Origin: Succinivibrionaceae bacterium
Lineage (GTDB): Bacteria; Pseudomonadota; Gammaproteobacteria; Enterobacterales; Succinivibrionaceae
DNA length: 64,000 bases
Direction: 5' to 3'
Assembly: GCA_016284235.1 (NCBI GenBank)
Contig: JAEEOK010000059.1
Location: 80,281 to 144,280, forward strand
Shown here: positions 18,930-27,366 of the stretch, in pieces
Numbering within the stretch: the first letter of the stretch is position 1
Layout: each line of letters begins with the position of its first letter
The notes under the pieces: model-generated
Database searches by the model: none
What the model was told of the DNA's origin: nothing
What the model saw: the letters and a program-made list of their open reading frames with translations, nothing else
Translations under genes and position numbers: made by a program

Positions 18930-18956
18930 GGTTCTTTACAAAATCCAGTCGGAAAT
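18930..18956 (+). repeat. 27-bp direct repeat, copy 2
   Basis: Second copy of the repeat at 18721. After it, the same frame stays open for more than 30 codons before a stop, although no start codon or ribosome site precedes it, as expected for a decayed gene fragment. Confidence 0.7.
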
Positions 18957-19197
18957 ATCCAGGATGATTTATTCCAAATAAGCAAAATTCATCGGCAGGA
19001 AATAATAATTTGCAAGAGTTCAGGATTTCCTCGATGCTGTCGTATCATCCTCTAAACAATTGATACTCGGAGTTTTGTGTCCATAAAGTTACCTGCGTTA
19101 TCTCTGAAATGAAATACTGCTGAAGGTAACACCTTGATCCAAAGTTCAAAGGTATGGACAGCGCCGTTTCAAATGGAATTTGCAAAGACCGTTTTTT

Positions 19198-20268
19198 TTA
19201 TTTATTTTCTTCGTTCCCGCATCTGCGCTTAACGTTCTCGCGGATTGAATCAGCCGGAGAGAGCTCATTCGTTTCTGAATCAGAACCTTCTGTATTATCT
19301 TCTCCTTTGCTGTCGCTACATCTGCACTGAGTATTTCCCTCTATAGCATCAGAGAGAAATTTTTCCTCCTGGGCTATTGTCATCACAGAACCGTCGCGCT
19401 TATACATAGCTTTTTCCTTCTGTTTCAAATCAAACATATCCTGGAGACAGGCATGTATTTCAACACCAAAGAAAACAATAAGCCAGCTTACGTAAATCCA
19501 TACTAGCAGAATAGGAACCACAGCTATGGCACCATATATATTCTGATATGACGGAAAATATAAAATGTAAAGAGAAAAGGCTCTCTTGCCAAGTTCAAGG
19601 AAAAACGCTGCTACAAAGGCTCCGATTGCAGCATAGGAAACCTTAACCTTACGGTTTGGCACAACAGAATACATAAGAAGCAATGCTACAAAGGAAAAAA
19701 GACCCGGCAGAATAGTTATAACCTTATTCTGAAGATACGGGATTATACCGAGACCTTCATCAACGTGATAGGAAACCGCAACAGAAGTAAGAGCCAAACT
19801 GCTGCCTGTAAGTATCGGTCCCAAAGTAATGACCATCCAATAAACTGAAACCGTGGTTACAATCGGACGCTTTGCCTTGCACTTCCATATATGATTAATG
19901 GAATTGTCTATAGATTGAAGCAGCATCATTGATACAACCAGAAGTGCTATGGCACCAATGATAGTAGTATTTGAGGCGTTTCTAGTAAAAATTTCCAGAT
20001 TTTTCTCTAAAATATCTCCTGATACAGGGACAAAATTACTGAATATCAGTTCCTTTATTTGAGCCTTGGTTGATTCAAAAACAGGAAGAGTTGACAACAT
20101 TGAAAACAAAACTGTTACCAGGGGGACCAGAGAAAGTAGCGTAACATATGCTAAATGACTTGCTTCAACGGTAATACGATCATGAATATAACGCAGAGCA
20201 AGTGCCTTATTAAAAAGCAAAAATCGCCCAAGAACAGGAATTGAAAACAATTTAGTCGCAAAACTCAT
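19198..20268 (-). CDS. yihY: YihY/BrkB family inner membrane protein
   Basis: Integral membrane protein of 356 residues with about six helices, of the YihY/BrkB family (once misnamed RNase BN). Its function is not established; some members are described as transporters. Typical stretches are SHLAYVTLLSLVPLVTVL near residue 40, SIDNSINHIWKCK, and GAIAVVPILLVWIYVSW before a last helix ending HACLQD. It is about 65 residues longer than E. coli YihY because of a charged hydrophilic C-terminal tail with several Cys residues. In E. coli yihY also lies close to typA, so some synteny is kept. Confidence 0.88.
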   Translation of the reverse strand: MSFATKLFSIPVLGRFLLFNKALALRYIHDRITVEASHLAYVTLLSLVPLVTVLFSMLSTLPVFESTKAQIKELIFSNFVPVSGDILEKNLEIFTRNASNTTIIGAIALLVVSMMLLQSIDNSINHIWKCKAKRPIVTTVSVYWMVITLGPILTGSSLALTSVAVSYHVDEGLGIIPYLQNKVITILPGLFSFVALLLMYSVVPNRKVKVSYAAIGAFVAAFFLELGKRAFSLYILYFPSYQNIYGAIAVVPILLVWIYVSWLIVFFGVEIHACLQDMFDLKQKEKAMYKRDGSVMTIAQEEKFLSDAIEGNTQCRCSDSKGEDNTEGSDSETNELSPADSIRENVKRRCGNEENK

Positions 20269-20456
20269 AAAAAATCCAATTAACAGTTAGAACAACATTC
20301 GTGGCATCTGCAAAACAACCAGCAGAAAGACGACTATCATTTTATCAGCAGTTGGAGCATTATTATCTCAAAGTACTCATCAGAAAACGGAAAAATAACC
20401 TAATTTCACAAAAAAAGAAAAGCAGTATGAACAATCAGAAAGCTTTCCCTTCAATC

Positions 20457-21836
20457 TTAATGAATTTTTTCAATGGATTTATGCTTCTCATCAGCCAGTC
20501 GCAGCGTGCGGTTAAGGATCTGGGTATAGATAGGAATACCTCCAAGCTTCTGTGCCACAAGAGTTGCTGTCAGTGTAGTTACCATCATCGGAAGCAGAAA
20601 CTGAAAATTATTAGTCATCTCTGTAGCAAGAACAATTCCGGTAACGGGAGCTCTGACAGATGCTGCAAAAATCGCACACATGCCGGTAATGGCAAGAATT
20701 CCGGTTTCAGGAATGAATGGCAGATTCAGTTTAGACAGAATCATACCGAAGATTGCACCGAGGAGAGTACCTATCGCAAGACTAGGTGCGAATATGCCTC
20801 CCGGAATTCCGCTACAGAAGCACAGCAATATACCGATGGTTCTGAAAACAAGAAGAAATGCCAGAAAAGACAGAGAACCGCCGCCATTGATCCATTTAGG
20901 GATAGACATCATTCCTGAACCAGCAGCATCAGGAACAGTTACAGACAAAATGCCCCAAAAACCTGCCAAAATGAAAATCACAGGCAACGCTCTCAACAAT
21001 CTGCCACAATGAAGTCTGAGATAAAAATCCTGAAAAACAGCAACGCAGCGGTTAAAAAACACACCCATTAACCCGGCAAGCAAGCCAAGCACAATGAACC
21101 AGATAAGAGAAGAAACAGGAGGAGTTGAAAAAACCGGCAGTTTGGAAAACACTGGTTCATCGTCCAGCACACAATTTCTAGTAACAGTTGCAGTTACAAC
21201 CGTTATTGCAACAAGCTTAACGGAGAGGAAACTGTAACGAAACTGAGGTCTGAGTTCTTCCAAAACGAACAAAATACCGGCAAGAGGAGCGTTAAAGGCT
21301 GCAGCAAGACCTGCTGCGCCACCAGCGGCCAAAAGAGCCATGGAGTGAAATCGAGGAAGCAGCGCCAAATCAGCCACCATTTTTCCCAAATTGCCTCCAA
21401 TCTGAATTGAAGGACCTTCCCGGCCCAAGATCATACCTGAACCAAGTGAAGCTATTCCTCCGACTAGTTTCACAGGAAGCACTCTCCACCAGCGAACAGG
21501 ACGCCTGTGATCAAGAGCCCCCTCAATTTCCGGAATACCAGAACCACCTGCCTCCGGAGCAAATCTGAAAGTCAAAAACAAAGCAAAAGATGCAAGCAGA
21601 CCGGAGGCAACAAAAACAGCCAGAAAAGCAGTAAAGGATCCTGTTTGAGACCGAAACCACTGCAAACGATAAACAGCAATCAAATCTGGAATAATCTGAA
21701 ATGCAACACACACCAAACCGGTCAGAATTCCAAGGAATATTCCTAAAATAAGAATACGCCCCGGTACTATTTCCTTCTTAAGCAACCGTCTTATTGCCCT
21801 GCGTATAACAAAACGTTTTCTAGTCTTTAATGGCAT
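20457..21836 (-). CDS. clcA: H+/Cl- exchange transporter (CLC family)
   Basis: Inner-membrane proton/chloride antiporter, in E. coli linked to extreme acid resistance. The CLC signatures are intact: GSGIPEIEGALDHRRPVRWW, GMILGREGPSIQIGG with the gating Glu, the proton Glu in FVLEELRP, and GIPGGIFAPSLAIG. It has 459 residues from the ATG at 21836, where the MPLKTRKRF start lines up with the basic N-terminus of E. coli ClcA. An ATG at 21881 is in frame, but it falls inside a hairpin that looks like the typA terminator and has no ribosome site; neither start has a strong Shine-Dalgarno sequence. Confidence 0.92.
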   Translation of the reverse strand: MPLKTRKRFVIRRAIRRLLKKEIVPGRILILGIFLGILTGLVCVAFQIIPDLIAVYRLQWFRSQTGSFTAFLAVFVASGLLASFALFLTFRFAPEAGGSGIPEIEGALDHRRPVRWWRVLPVKLVGGIASLGSGMILGREGPSIQIGGNLGKMVADLALLPRFHSMALLAAGGAAGLAAAFNAPLAGILFVLEELRPQFRYSFLSVKLVAITVVTATVTRNCVLDDEPVFSKLPVFSTPPVSSLIWFIVLGLLAGLMGVFFNRCVAVFQDFYLRLHCGRLLRALPVIFILAGFWGILSVTVPDAAGSGMMSIPKWINGGGSLSFLAFLLVFRTIGILLCFCSGIPGGIFAPSLAIGTLLGAIFGMILSKLNLPFIPETGILAITGMCAIFAASVRAPVTGIVLATEMTNNFQFLLPMMVTTLTATLVAQKLGGIPIYTQILNRTLRLADEKHKSIEKIH

Positions 21837-21855
21837 ATCTGCAACAAATGTCAGA

Positions 21856-21888
21856 AAAATAAAAATCAGAGTCTTTTTCATGACTCTG
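21856..21888 (-). terminator. Intrinsic terminator of typA
   Basis: On the minus strand CAGAGTC pairs with GACTCTG around eight bases and is followed by a T-rich run. It lies 50 bases after the typA stop and just before, or over, the possible upstream start of clcA. Confidence 0.7.
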
Positions 21889-21937
21889 ACTTGACAAATA
21901 ACACGCCTCCTTTACAAGAGGACCTTAAGAAGCAGAA

Positions 21938-23788
21938 CTACGACTTCATCTCGAGAGATGAAGGATTGTGTCCCTGAGCCCCGCGATATGCTCTGATACG
22001 ATCGATTTCAGTCAGATGTTTCTTTCTCAGACGAATTGACTGAGGAGTAACCTCCACAAGTTCATCGTCGTTGATGAATTCAAGCGCCTGCTCAAGAGAT
22101 AAAACAACAGGAGGAACCAGAACAATAGCCTCATCTGTACCGGAAGCACGCACATTAGTAAGTTTCTTACCCTTTAGGCAGTTAACCGTAAGATCATTGT
22201 CACGATTGTGGACTCCTATAATCTGACCCTCGTAAACCTCTGCTGCATGACCTATGAACAGGTATCCGCGATCCTGCAGATACCACAGAGCATACCCTAA
22301 AGCCTTACCGGTGGCATTGGAAATCATTACACCGTTTTTACGGCAGCCGATATCACCGCCCCGGTACTCTCCGTAACTGTCGAAGGTATGATAAATCAAA
22401 CCCATGCCTGAAGTCATAGTCATAAACTCGCTTTGGAAACCAATGAGTCCTCTGGATGGAATCTTGTAATCAATGCGAACTCTGCCCTTTCCATCAGGAA
22501 CCATATCCACAAGTTCGGCCTTTCTTTCACCAAGAGCCTGCATAACTGCACCCTGACTGCCCTCATCCACATCAACAGTCAGATTCTCTATCGGCTCCAT
22601 CTTTTTACCATCAATTTCCTTAATGATGACCTCAGGGCGAGATACTGCCAGTTCATAACCCTCGCGACGCATACTCTCGATAAGCACACTCAAATGAAGT
22701 TCGCCTCTACCTGACACCTTGAATTTGTCAGTATCATCTGTCATTTCAACGCGCAGAGCAACATTATGCTTAAGTTCTTCTTGAAGCCTCTCCAGAATAT
22801 TTCTAGAAGTAACAAACTTGCCCTCCCGTCCTGCAAAAGGTGACGTATTTACCTGGAAGGTCATGGACACAGTCGGTTCATCAACAGTCAGAGGTGGCAG
22901 TGCCTCTACGCATTCAGAAGAACACACAGTATCGGAAATTTTCAGTTCTCCAAGTCCTGTTATTGCAACAATGTCGCCGGCATCAGCAGTGGCAACCTCA
23001 CTTCTCTGCAATCCCAGATATCCCAGAATCTGTCCTATGCGACCAGTTCTGGTCGTTCCGTCAACTCCTACAACAGTGACAGGCATATTCGTTTTTACAG
23101 TACCCCTCATAATTCTACCGACTCCGATTACTCCAACATACGATGAATAATCGAGTTGAGAAATCTGCATCTGGAAAGCTCCCGAAGGATCTGCCTTAGG
23201 TGGGGAAACAAAATCAACGATAGCTTGGAACAAAGCCGTCATATCATCCTTTGGATCATTAAGATCCAGTGTGGCAGTGCCGTTAAGTGCGGATGCATAA
23301 ACAATAGGAAAATCAAGCTGCTCATCACTTGCTCCCAGATTGTCAAACAGATCAAATACCTGATCTATAACCCAGTCAGGTCTGGCTCCCGGACGGTCAA
23401 TCTTATTAATTACCACTATAGGCTTAAGTCCGGCAGCAAATGCCTTCTGGGTAACAAAACGAGTCTGAGGCATAGGCCCGTCAACGGCATCTACAAGCAG
23501 AAGCACTGAATCCACCATGGACATGACGCGCTCTACCTCTCCGCCGAAATCGGCATGACCCGGAGTATCAACAATGTTGATGCGGTAACCATTCCAGTTA
23601 ATGGCTGTATTTTTAGCAAGGATTGTAATACCGCGCTCTTTCTCGATATCATTCGAATCCATAACTCTTTCCTGATCGGCACTGGCACGGTCAAGAGTTC
23701 CAGACTGCTTTAAAAGTTTATCCACGAGTGTAGTTTTACCGTGATCAACATGAGCAATAATCGCAATATTACGAAGCTTTTCTAACAT
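21938..23788 (-). CDS. typA: Ribosome-associated GTPase TypA/BipA
   Basis: Translational GTPase of the EF-G/LepA group that binds the ribosome and helps 50S assembly, mainly under stress and cold. The G motifs are clear: AHVDHGKTT at 12-20, the switch region RGITI, DTPGHADF, NKIDRPGARP and YASALNG. Length is 616 residues, close to E. coli (607). The ATG at 23788 gives the usual MLEKLRNIAIIAHVDHGK start and has AGAGGA five bases upstream; the ATG at 23815 does not. It is divergent from glnA, as in E. coli. Confidence 0.96.
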   Translation of the reverse strand: MLEKLRNIAIIAHVDHGKTTLVDKLLKQSGTLDRASADQERVMDSNDIEKERGITILAKNTAINWNGYRINIVDTPGHADFGGEVERVMSMVDSVLLLVDAVDGPMPQTRFVTQKAFAAGLKPIVVINKIDRPGARPDWVIDQVFDLFDNLGASDEQLDFPIVYASALNGTATLDLNDPKDDMTALFQAIVDFVSPPKADPSGAFQMQISQLDYSSYVGVIGVGRIMRGTVKTNMPVTVVGVDGTTRTGRIGQILGYLGLQRSEVATADAGDIVAITGLGELKISDTVCSSECVEALPPLTVDEPTVSMTFQVNTSPFAGREGKFVTSRNILERLQEELKHNVALRVEMTDDTDKFKVSGRGELHLSVLIESMRREGYELAVSRPEVIIKEIDGKKMEPIENLTVDVDEGSQGAVMQALGERKAELVDMVPDGKGRVRIDYKIPSRGLIGFQSEFMTMTSGMGLIYHTFDSYGEYRGGDIGCRKNGVMISNATGKALGYALWYLQDRGYLFIGHAAEVYEGQIIGVHNRDNDLTVNCLKGKKLTNVRASGTDEAIVLVPPVVLSLEQALEFINDDELVEVTPQSIRLRKKHLTEIDRIRAYRGAQGHNPSSLEMKS

Positions 23789-24379
23789 AAAATCCTCTAT
23801 TTGACGTATAGCCAATTCCTAAACTATCAGACCATTAACTACTGTAAAGCATAAAAAGTAGAGTGTATTTTACACTTAATTCTGTGATCTTCATAGCAGA
23901 TCATTAATAATGATTATTGCAGAAGACTCAAGGATGTGCAGAGAAATTGCATAAAAATTTCTAAAAAGGAATTTATTATCAATCCCCGGTTACGGGTTTA
24001 ACCGTTGCGGACATAATTTCTTGTTTCAAAGTTTCTGCCGGAAACCGCTAATCCAGCGCAGAATACTCCACGGATCTAATAGTTCTATGCAGCAGATATA
24101 CGCAATTTCAGAACAAGAGACTGACTTGTTCCCTAGCCTGCTTTCATCAAATCATTACCTTATCTGACTGTAATTTATAGCAAAAATTGTGATAAAGGTA
24201 TAAAATTAACTACATTACCACTACGATGCAGCGCTTCATGGAAGAAAAAGCATTAAACATTCTTTTAACTAGCTCATGCTGGCAGCCAGTTTCTATCAGA
24301 ACAGGATTTTTGTGCCGGTTGAACATTTTTAACAGCTCTGCTCAAGTAATCTCACAACAACACCAGAGGACATACCCCA
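23789..24379. other. 590-base divergent region between typA and glnA
   Basis: No gene was found. It should hold the promoters of both typA and glnA. A perfect 7-bp hairpin is at 24111-24131. No convincing sigma-54 promoter or NtrC site was found: the best candidate, around 24279-24295, keeps the -24 GG but lacks the -12 GC. Confidence 0.5.
24111..24131. repeat. Perfect 7-bp inverted repeat upstream of glnA
   Basis: GAACAAG and CTTGTTC are separated by seven bases, about 250 bases before the glnA start. It could be an operator or an RNA hairpin. No T run follows. Confidence 0.4.
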
Positions 24380-25804
24380 ATGTTAGAAACATCTGATCTA
24401 GTGCAGGAACTTTTGCAAACAATCAAAGAAAAGGATATTAAATTTCTGGATCTCCGTTTTACCGACACCAAAGGAAAAGAACACCATATTTCTATTCCGG
24501 TAAGTCAGATAAATGAAAATTTCTTTGAAGACGGTAAGATGTTCGACGGTTCCTCCATAGCGGGCTGGAAGGGAATCAACAAGTCAGATATGCTTCTTAT
24601 GCCGGACATTACCACATGGCACGAGGATCCTTTTTATCTGGAACCGACCATATTCATTCGCTGCGATATCCTCGAACCTAAGACAATGGTTGGATATGAC
24701 CGCGATCCTCGCTCCATAGCAAAACGGGCAGAAGAATATCTTAAATCAACAGGTATAGCTGACAACGTGATATTCGGCCCTGAACCTGAATTTTTCGTAT
24801 TCGACGATGTTCGCTTTGCAAATGAGATGAACGGATGCTTCTACAAACTTGATTCAGAAGAGGGTGCATGGAATTCCGGAACAGAATACAAGCAGGGAAA
24901 TCTTGGACACAGAACATTTGTCAAAGGTGGATACTTTCCGGTTCCTCCTGTAGATCCGTCACAGGATCTCCGTTCCGCCATATGTATTGAACTTGAAAAA
25001 ATGGGAATGGTTGTTGAAGCTCATCACCATGAAGTTGCCACCGGCGGTCAGAATGAAATTGCTACAAGATTCAATACCCTGACCAAAAAGGCGGATGAAC
25101 TGCAGGAACTGAAATATGTAATAACAAATGTCTGCAATGAGCATAATAAAACCGCAACCTTCATGCCGAAACCGATTTTCGGTGATAACGGATCCGGAAT
25201 GCACTGCAATCAATCCCTGGGAAAGAACGGCAAAAATCTGTTCGCAGGTGACGGCTACGGCGGTCTTTCGCAGCAGGCTATCTACTATATAGGTGGCATA
25301 ATCAAGCATGCAAAGGCTCTAAATGCATTTACCAATCCTTCTACAAATTCATACAAGCGACTGGTTCCTGGTTTTGAAGCTCCGGTTATGCTTGCTTATT
25401 CAGCCTCCAACCGCTCGGCATCAATACGGATTCCGGCTGTCTCGTCGCCGAAAGCTACAAGAGTTGAAGTAAGATTCCCTGACTGCATGGCCAATCCGTA
25501 TCTCGCATTCTCCGCAATGCTGATGGCCGGACTTGACGGTATTCAGAATAAGATAAACCCAGGCGATGCACTGGACAAGAATCTCTATGATCTGCCTCCG
25601 GAGGAAGCAGCCAATGTGCCACAGGTTTGCGGTTCTCTTGAAGAAGCTTTAAATTCACTTAAAGCTGATCACGAGTTTTTAACAAGGGGAGGAGTATTCT
25701 CAGAGGACTTTATAACTTCGTATATTGAATTGAAGATGCAGGATGTAAACAGAGTAAGAATGGCTCCTCATCCTTTGGAATTTGAACTGTACTATTCATT
25801 GTAA
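24380..25804 (+). CDS. glnA: Glutamine synthetase type I
   Basis: Makes glutamine from glutamate, ammonia and ATP; the main entry point of ammonia assimilation. It has 474 residues, with the class I pattern [18 protein letters not shown], the ATP-site region around [25 protein letters not shown], and the adenylylation site Tyr403 in [10 protein letters not shown]. It is therefore probably controlled by GlnE adenylylation, as in the beta subgroup. AGAGGA lies nine bases before the ATG. glnL and glnG do not follow; a DUF805 gene does. Confidence 0.97.
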   Translation: MLETSDLVQELLQTIKEKDIKFLDLRFTDTKGKEHHISIPVSQINENFFEDGKMFDGSSIAGWKGINKSDMLLMPDITTWHEDPFYLEPTIFIRCDILEPKTMVGYDRDPRSIAKRAEEYLKSTGIADNVIFGPEPEFFVFDDVRFANEMNGCFYKLDSEEGAWNSGTEYKQGNLGHRTFVKGGYFPVPPVDPSQDLRSAICIELEKMGMVVEAHHHEVATGGQNEIATRFNTLTKKADELQELKYVITNVCNEHNKTATFMPKPIFGDNGSGMHCNQSLGKNGKNLFAGDGYGGLSQQAIYYIGGIIKHAKALNAFTNPSTNSYKRLVPGFEAPVMLAYSASNRSASIRIPAVSSPKATRVEVRFPDCMANPYLAFSAMLMAGLDGIQNKINPGDALDKNLYDLPPEEAANVPQVCGSLEEALNSLKADHEFLTRGGVFSEDFITSYIELKMQDVNRVRMAPHPLEFELYYSL

Positions 25805-25932
25805 AATGATTCGGTTTAAAAAAGCATTTTATCGTGGGAATTACAATTCCTCGGTGACTGCTGCGATTTGCAATTAAAAAGTTAATTTTTAACTTTAATT
25901 GTTGTTATAAAAAACTTAACAAGGAATAAAAA

Positions 25933-26274
25933 ATGGATTTCAAAACTGCTGTAAATACATGTTTGGTTAAAAAATACTGCAACTTTAGCGGTAGAGCATC
26001 TAAATCGGAGTTCTGGTGGTTCTATCTGGCTCAGATAATCATATACTTTGTAGCCGGATTCATCGGTGGCCTGCTCCTACGTGATAATGCAAGTATACTC
26101 TCATTCCTGGTTTCATTAGCTCTCCTCCTCCCAGCTCTCGGTGCGGGATGCAGAAGGCTTCATGATACAAACAAAAGCGGATGGTGGCAGTTAATTGCAT
26201 TTATTCCAGTTATCGGTATCATCATACTGATAATCTTCTGGATCAAAGACCCTGTTGAACCAAATAACTACTAA
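25933..26274 (+). CDS. DUF805 family membrane protein
   Basis: Small integral membrane protein of 113 residues with about three helices. The family hallmark CNFSGRASKSEFWWFYL is near the start and CRRLHDTNKSGWWQLIAFIP lies in the second half. Its function is unknown. AAGGA sits eight bases before the ATG, 128 bases after glnA; a terminator follows at 26338. Possible readthrough from glnA cannot be judged. Confidence 0.88.
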   Translation: MDFKTAVNTCLVKKYCNFSGRASKSEFWWFYLAQIIIYFVAGFIGGLLLRDNASILSFLVSLALLLPALGAGCRRLHDTNKSGWWQLIAFIPVIGIIILIIFWIKDPVEPNNY

Positions 26275-26337
26275 TAAATGGCAATCCCGTATCCACTGGT
26301 AAGGTGAGATAGTAAGAGGATATGTCACTGATTGATG

Positions 26338-26368
26338 GAAAAAGAGGGACTTGCAGTCTCTCTTTTTC
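26338..26368. terminator. Bidirectional intrinsic terminator
   Basis: GAAAAAGAGGGA and TCTCTCTTTTTC pair around a short loop, with A and T runs at the two ends. It lies between the convergent DUF805 and Sel1-repeat genes and probably serves both. Confidence 0.8.
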
Positions 26369-26431
26369 ATTCATGACTGATTTAATTTTCTTGAAAGAGT
26401 ATGCTCACATAAGAATAATCGCTCAAACCGT

Positions 26432-27247
26432 CTACCTGGTATTGAGTTTGTTGTAATTGTCACACCCGGCATTATTCCCCATATCACATGCCATCTTGAA
26501 ATATTGAACAGCCAGAGAAGAATCCTTCTCAACCCCCCTGCCCGTATAATAAAGCAACGCAAGATTATTACACGCAAAGTTGTCTTTCAGTCTGCACGCC
26601 TTATCATAAAAGGAAGCTGCAGCACCAAAATCGACTTCTCCTCCACTGCCGTCAGCATACAACTTGCCGAGATTATAACAACCTTTGGCAAAATCCAGAC
26701 TGCATGCCTTCCTGTTGAACTCTCTAGACAGCGAAAAATTCTGCATATTCATCTGATTTGAACCGTAAATAACGCCAGCATTGTAACAGCTTTCACCATC
26801 ACCAAGTCCACATGCTTTTTCATAGAACTTTAGAGCTGTTTTGAAATTTTTTTCTACAGTCTCACCAACTACATAGTATCTTCCAACTGTATAACAGCCA
26901 TCAGCCAAATTTAAGTCGCAGGACTTTTCATAGTACATCAAGGCTTTTGTATCGTCTTTGTCTACTCCGATGCCGTTCTGATAATGCGTACCTAGATTAT
27001 AGCAGGCTCCAGCCTCATGAAATGAACACCCCTTTTGACAGTAATCAAAGGCTTGCTGATATTTTTCATCATGTTTTGCCTTTCTTGCTAAATCAAGGCA
27101 CTCTTTCCCGTTATGACAGACTGTCACAGCATCCCCTTCCCTACTTTCACCAATTTCCGGAACAACAGTTTCTGCTGCAGCAAATCCACCGCCAAACAAG
27201 CCAAAAGCAACGGAAATCAAAGTATGAAACACTCTTGCGGAATTCAT
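26432..27247 (-). CDS. Exported cysteine-rich Sel1-repeat protein
   Basis: Protein of 271 residues with a signal peptide (about 1-19, ending GGFAAA) and five to six Sel1-like repeats of about 36 residues from residue 55. Each repeat carries a conserved Cys pair (for example CDLNLADGCYTVGRYY and CGLGDGESCYNAG). This spacing matches the HcpA-type cysteine-rich proteins of Helicobacter, in which each repeat has one disulfide. It is therefore probably periplasmic or secreted and disulfide-rich. The start is the ATG at 27247, preceded by GGAGGAAAG; an in-frame upstream ATG lacks support. It is in tandem with the C11 protease gene, about 120 bases downstream of it. Partner unknown. Confidence 0.85.
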   Translation of the reverse strand: MNSARVFHTLISVAFGLFGGGFAAAETVVPEIGESREGDAVTVCHNGKECLDLARKAKHDEKYQQAFDYCQKGCSFHEAGACYNLGTHYQNGIGVDKDDTKALMYYEKSCDLNLADGCYTVGRYYVVGETVEKNFKTALKFYEKACGLGDGESCYNAGVIYGSNQMNMQNFSLSREFNRKACSLDFAKGCYNLGKLYADGSGGEVDFGAAASFYDKACRLKDNFACNNLALLYYTGRGVEKDSSLAVQYFKMACDMGNNAGCDNYNKLNTR

Positions 27248-27366
27248 CTTTCCTCCATACAACGACACTCTTTCTTACAACAGGACAATTCAGAAAAGGG
27301 TACAGAACGCTCTTAACAATCAGCATTCCGTACCGTATCTCTCATGCCCCAAGAGACTGACGATTA

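Larger units (their letters stand above)
18694..19197. other. Scarred 500-base intergenic region with repeat remnants
   Basis: No intact gene is present. It contains two 27-bp direct repeats (18721, 18930), a 13-bp inverted repeat (18803-18848) and a short near-palindrome at about 18859-18880. The mixture looks like the remains of a duplicated gene fragment or mobile element, flanking the 3' ends of the AsmA-like gene and yihY. Confidence 0.5.

Noticed and set aside
20301..20918. Open frame of 205 codons on the plus strand over the 3' part of clcA
   Set aside because: It lies antisense to a conserved CLC transporter, has a Ser/Lys/Arg/Cys-biased composition typical of a shadow frame, and lacks a ribosome site.
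24279..24295. Possible sigma-54 promoter (CTGGCAGCCAGTTTCTA) before glnA
   Set aside because: The -24 GG fits, but the invariant GC at -12 is missing; the sequence is also just a short palindrome.
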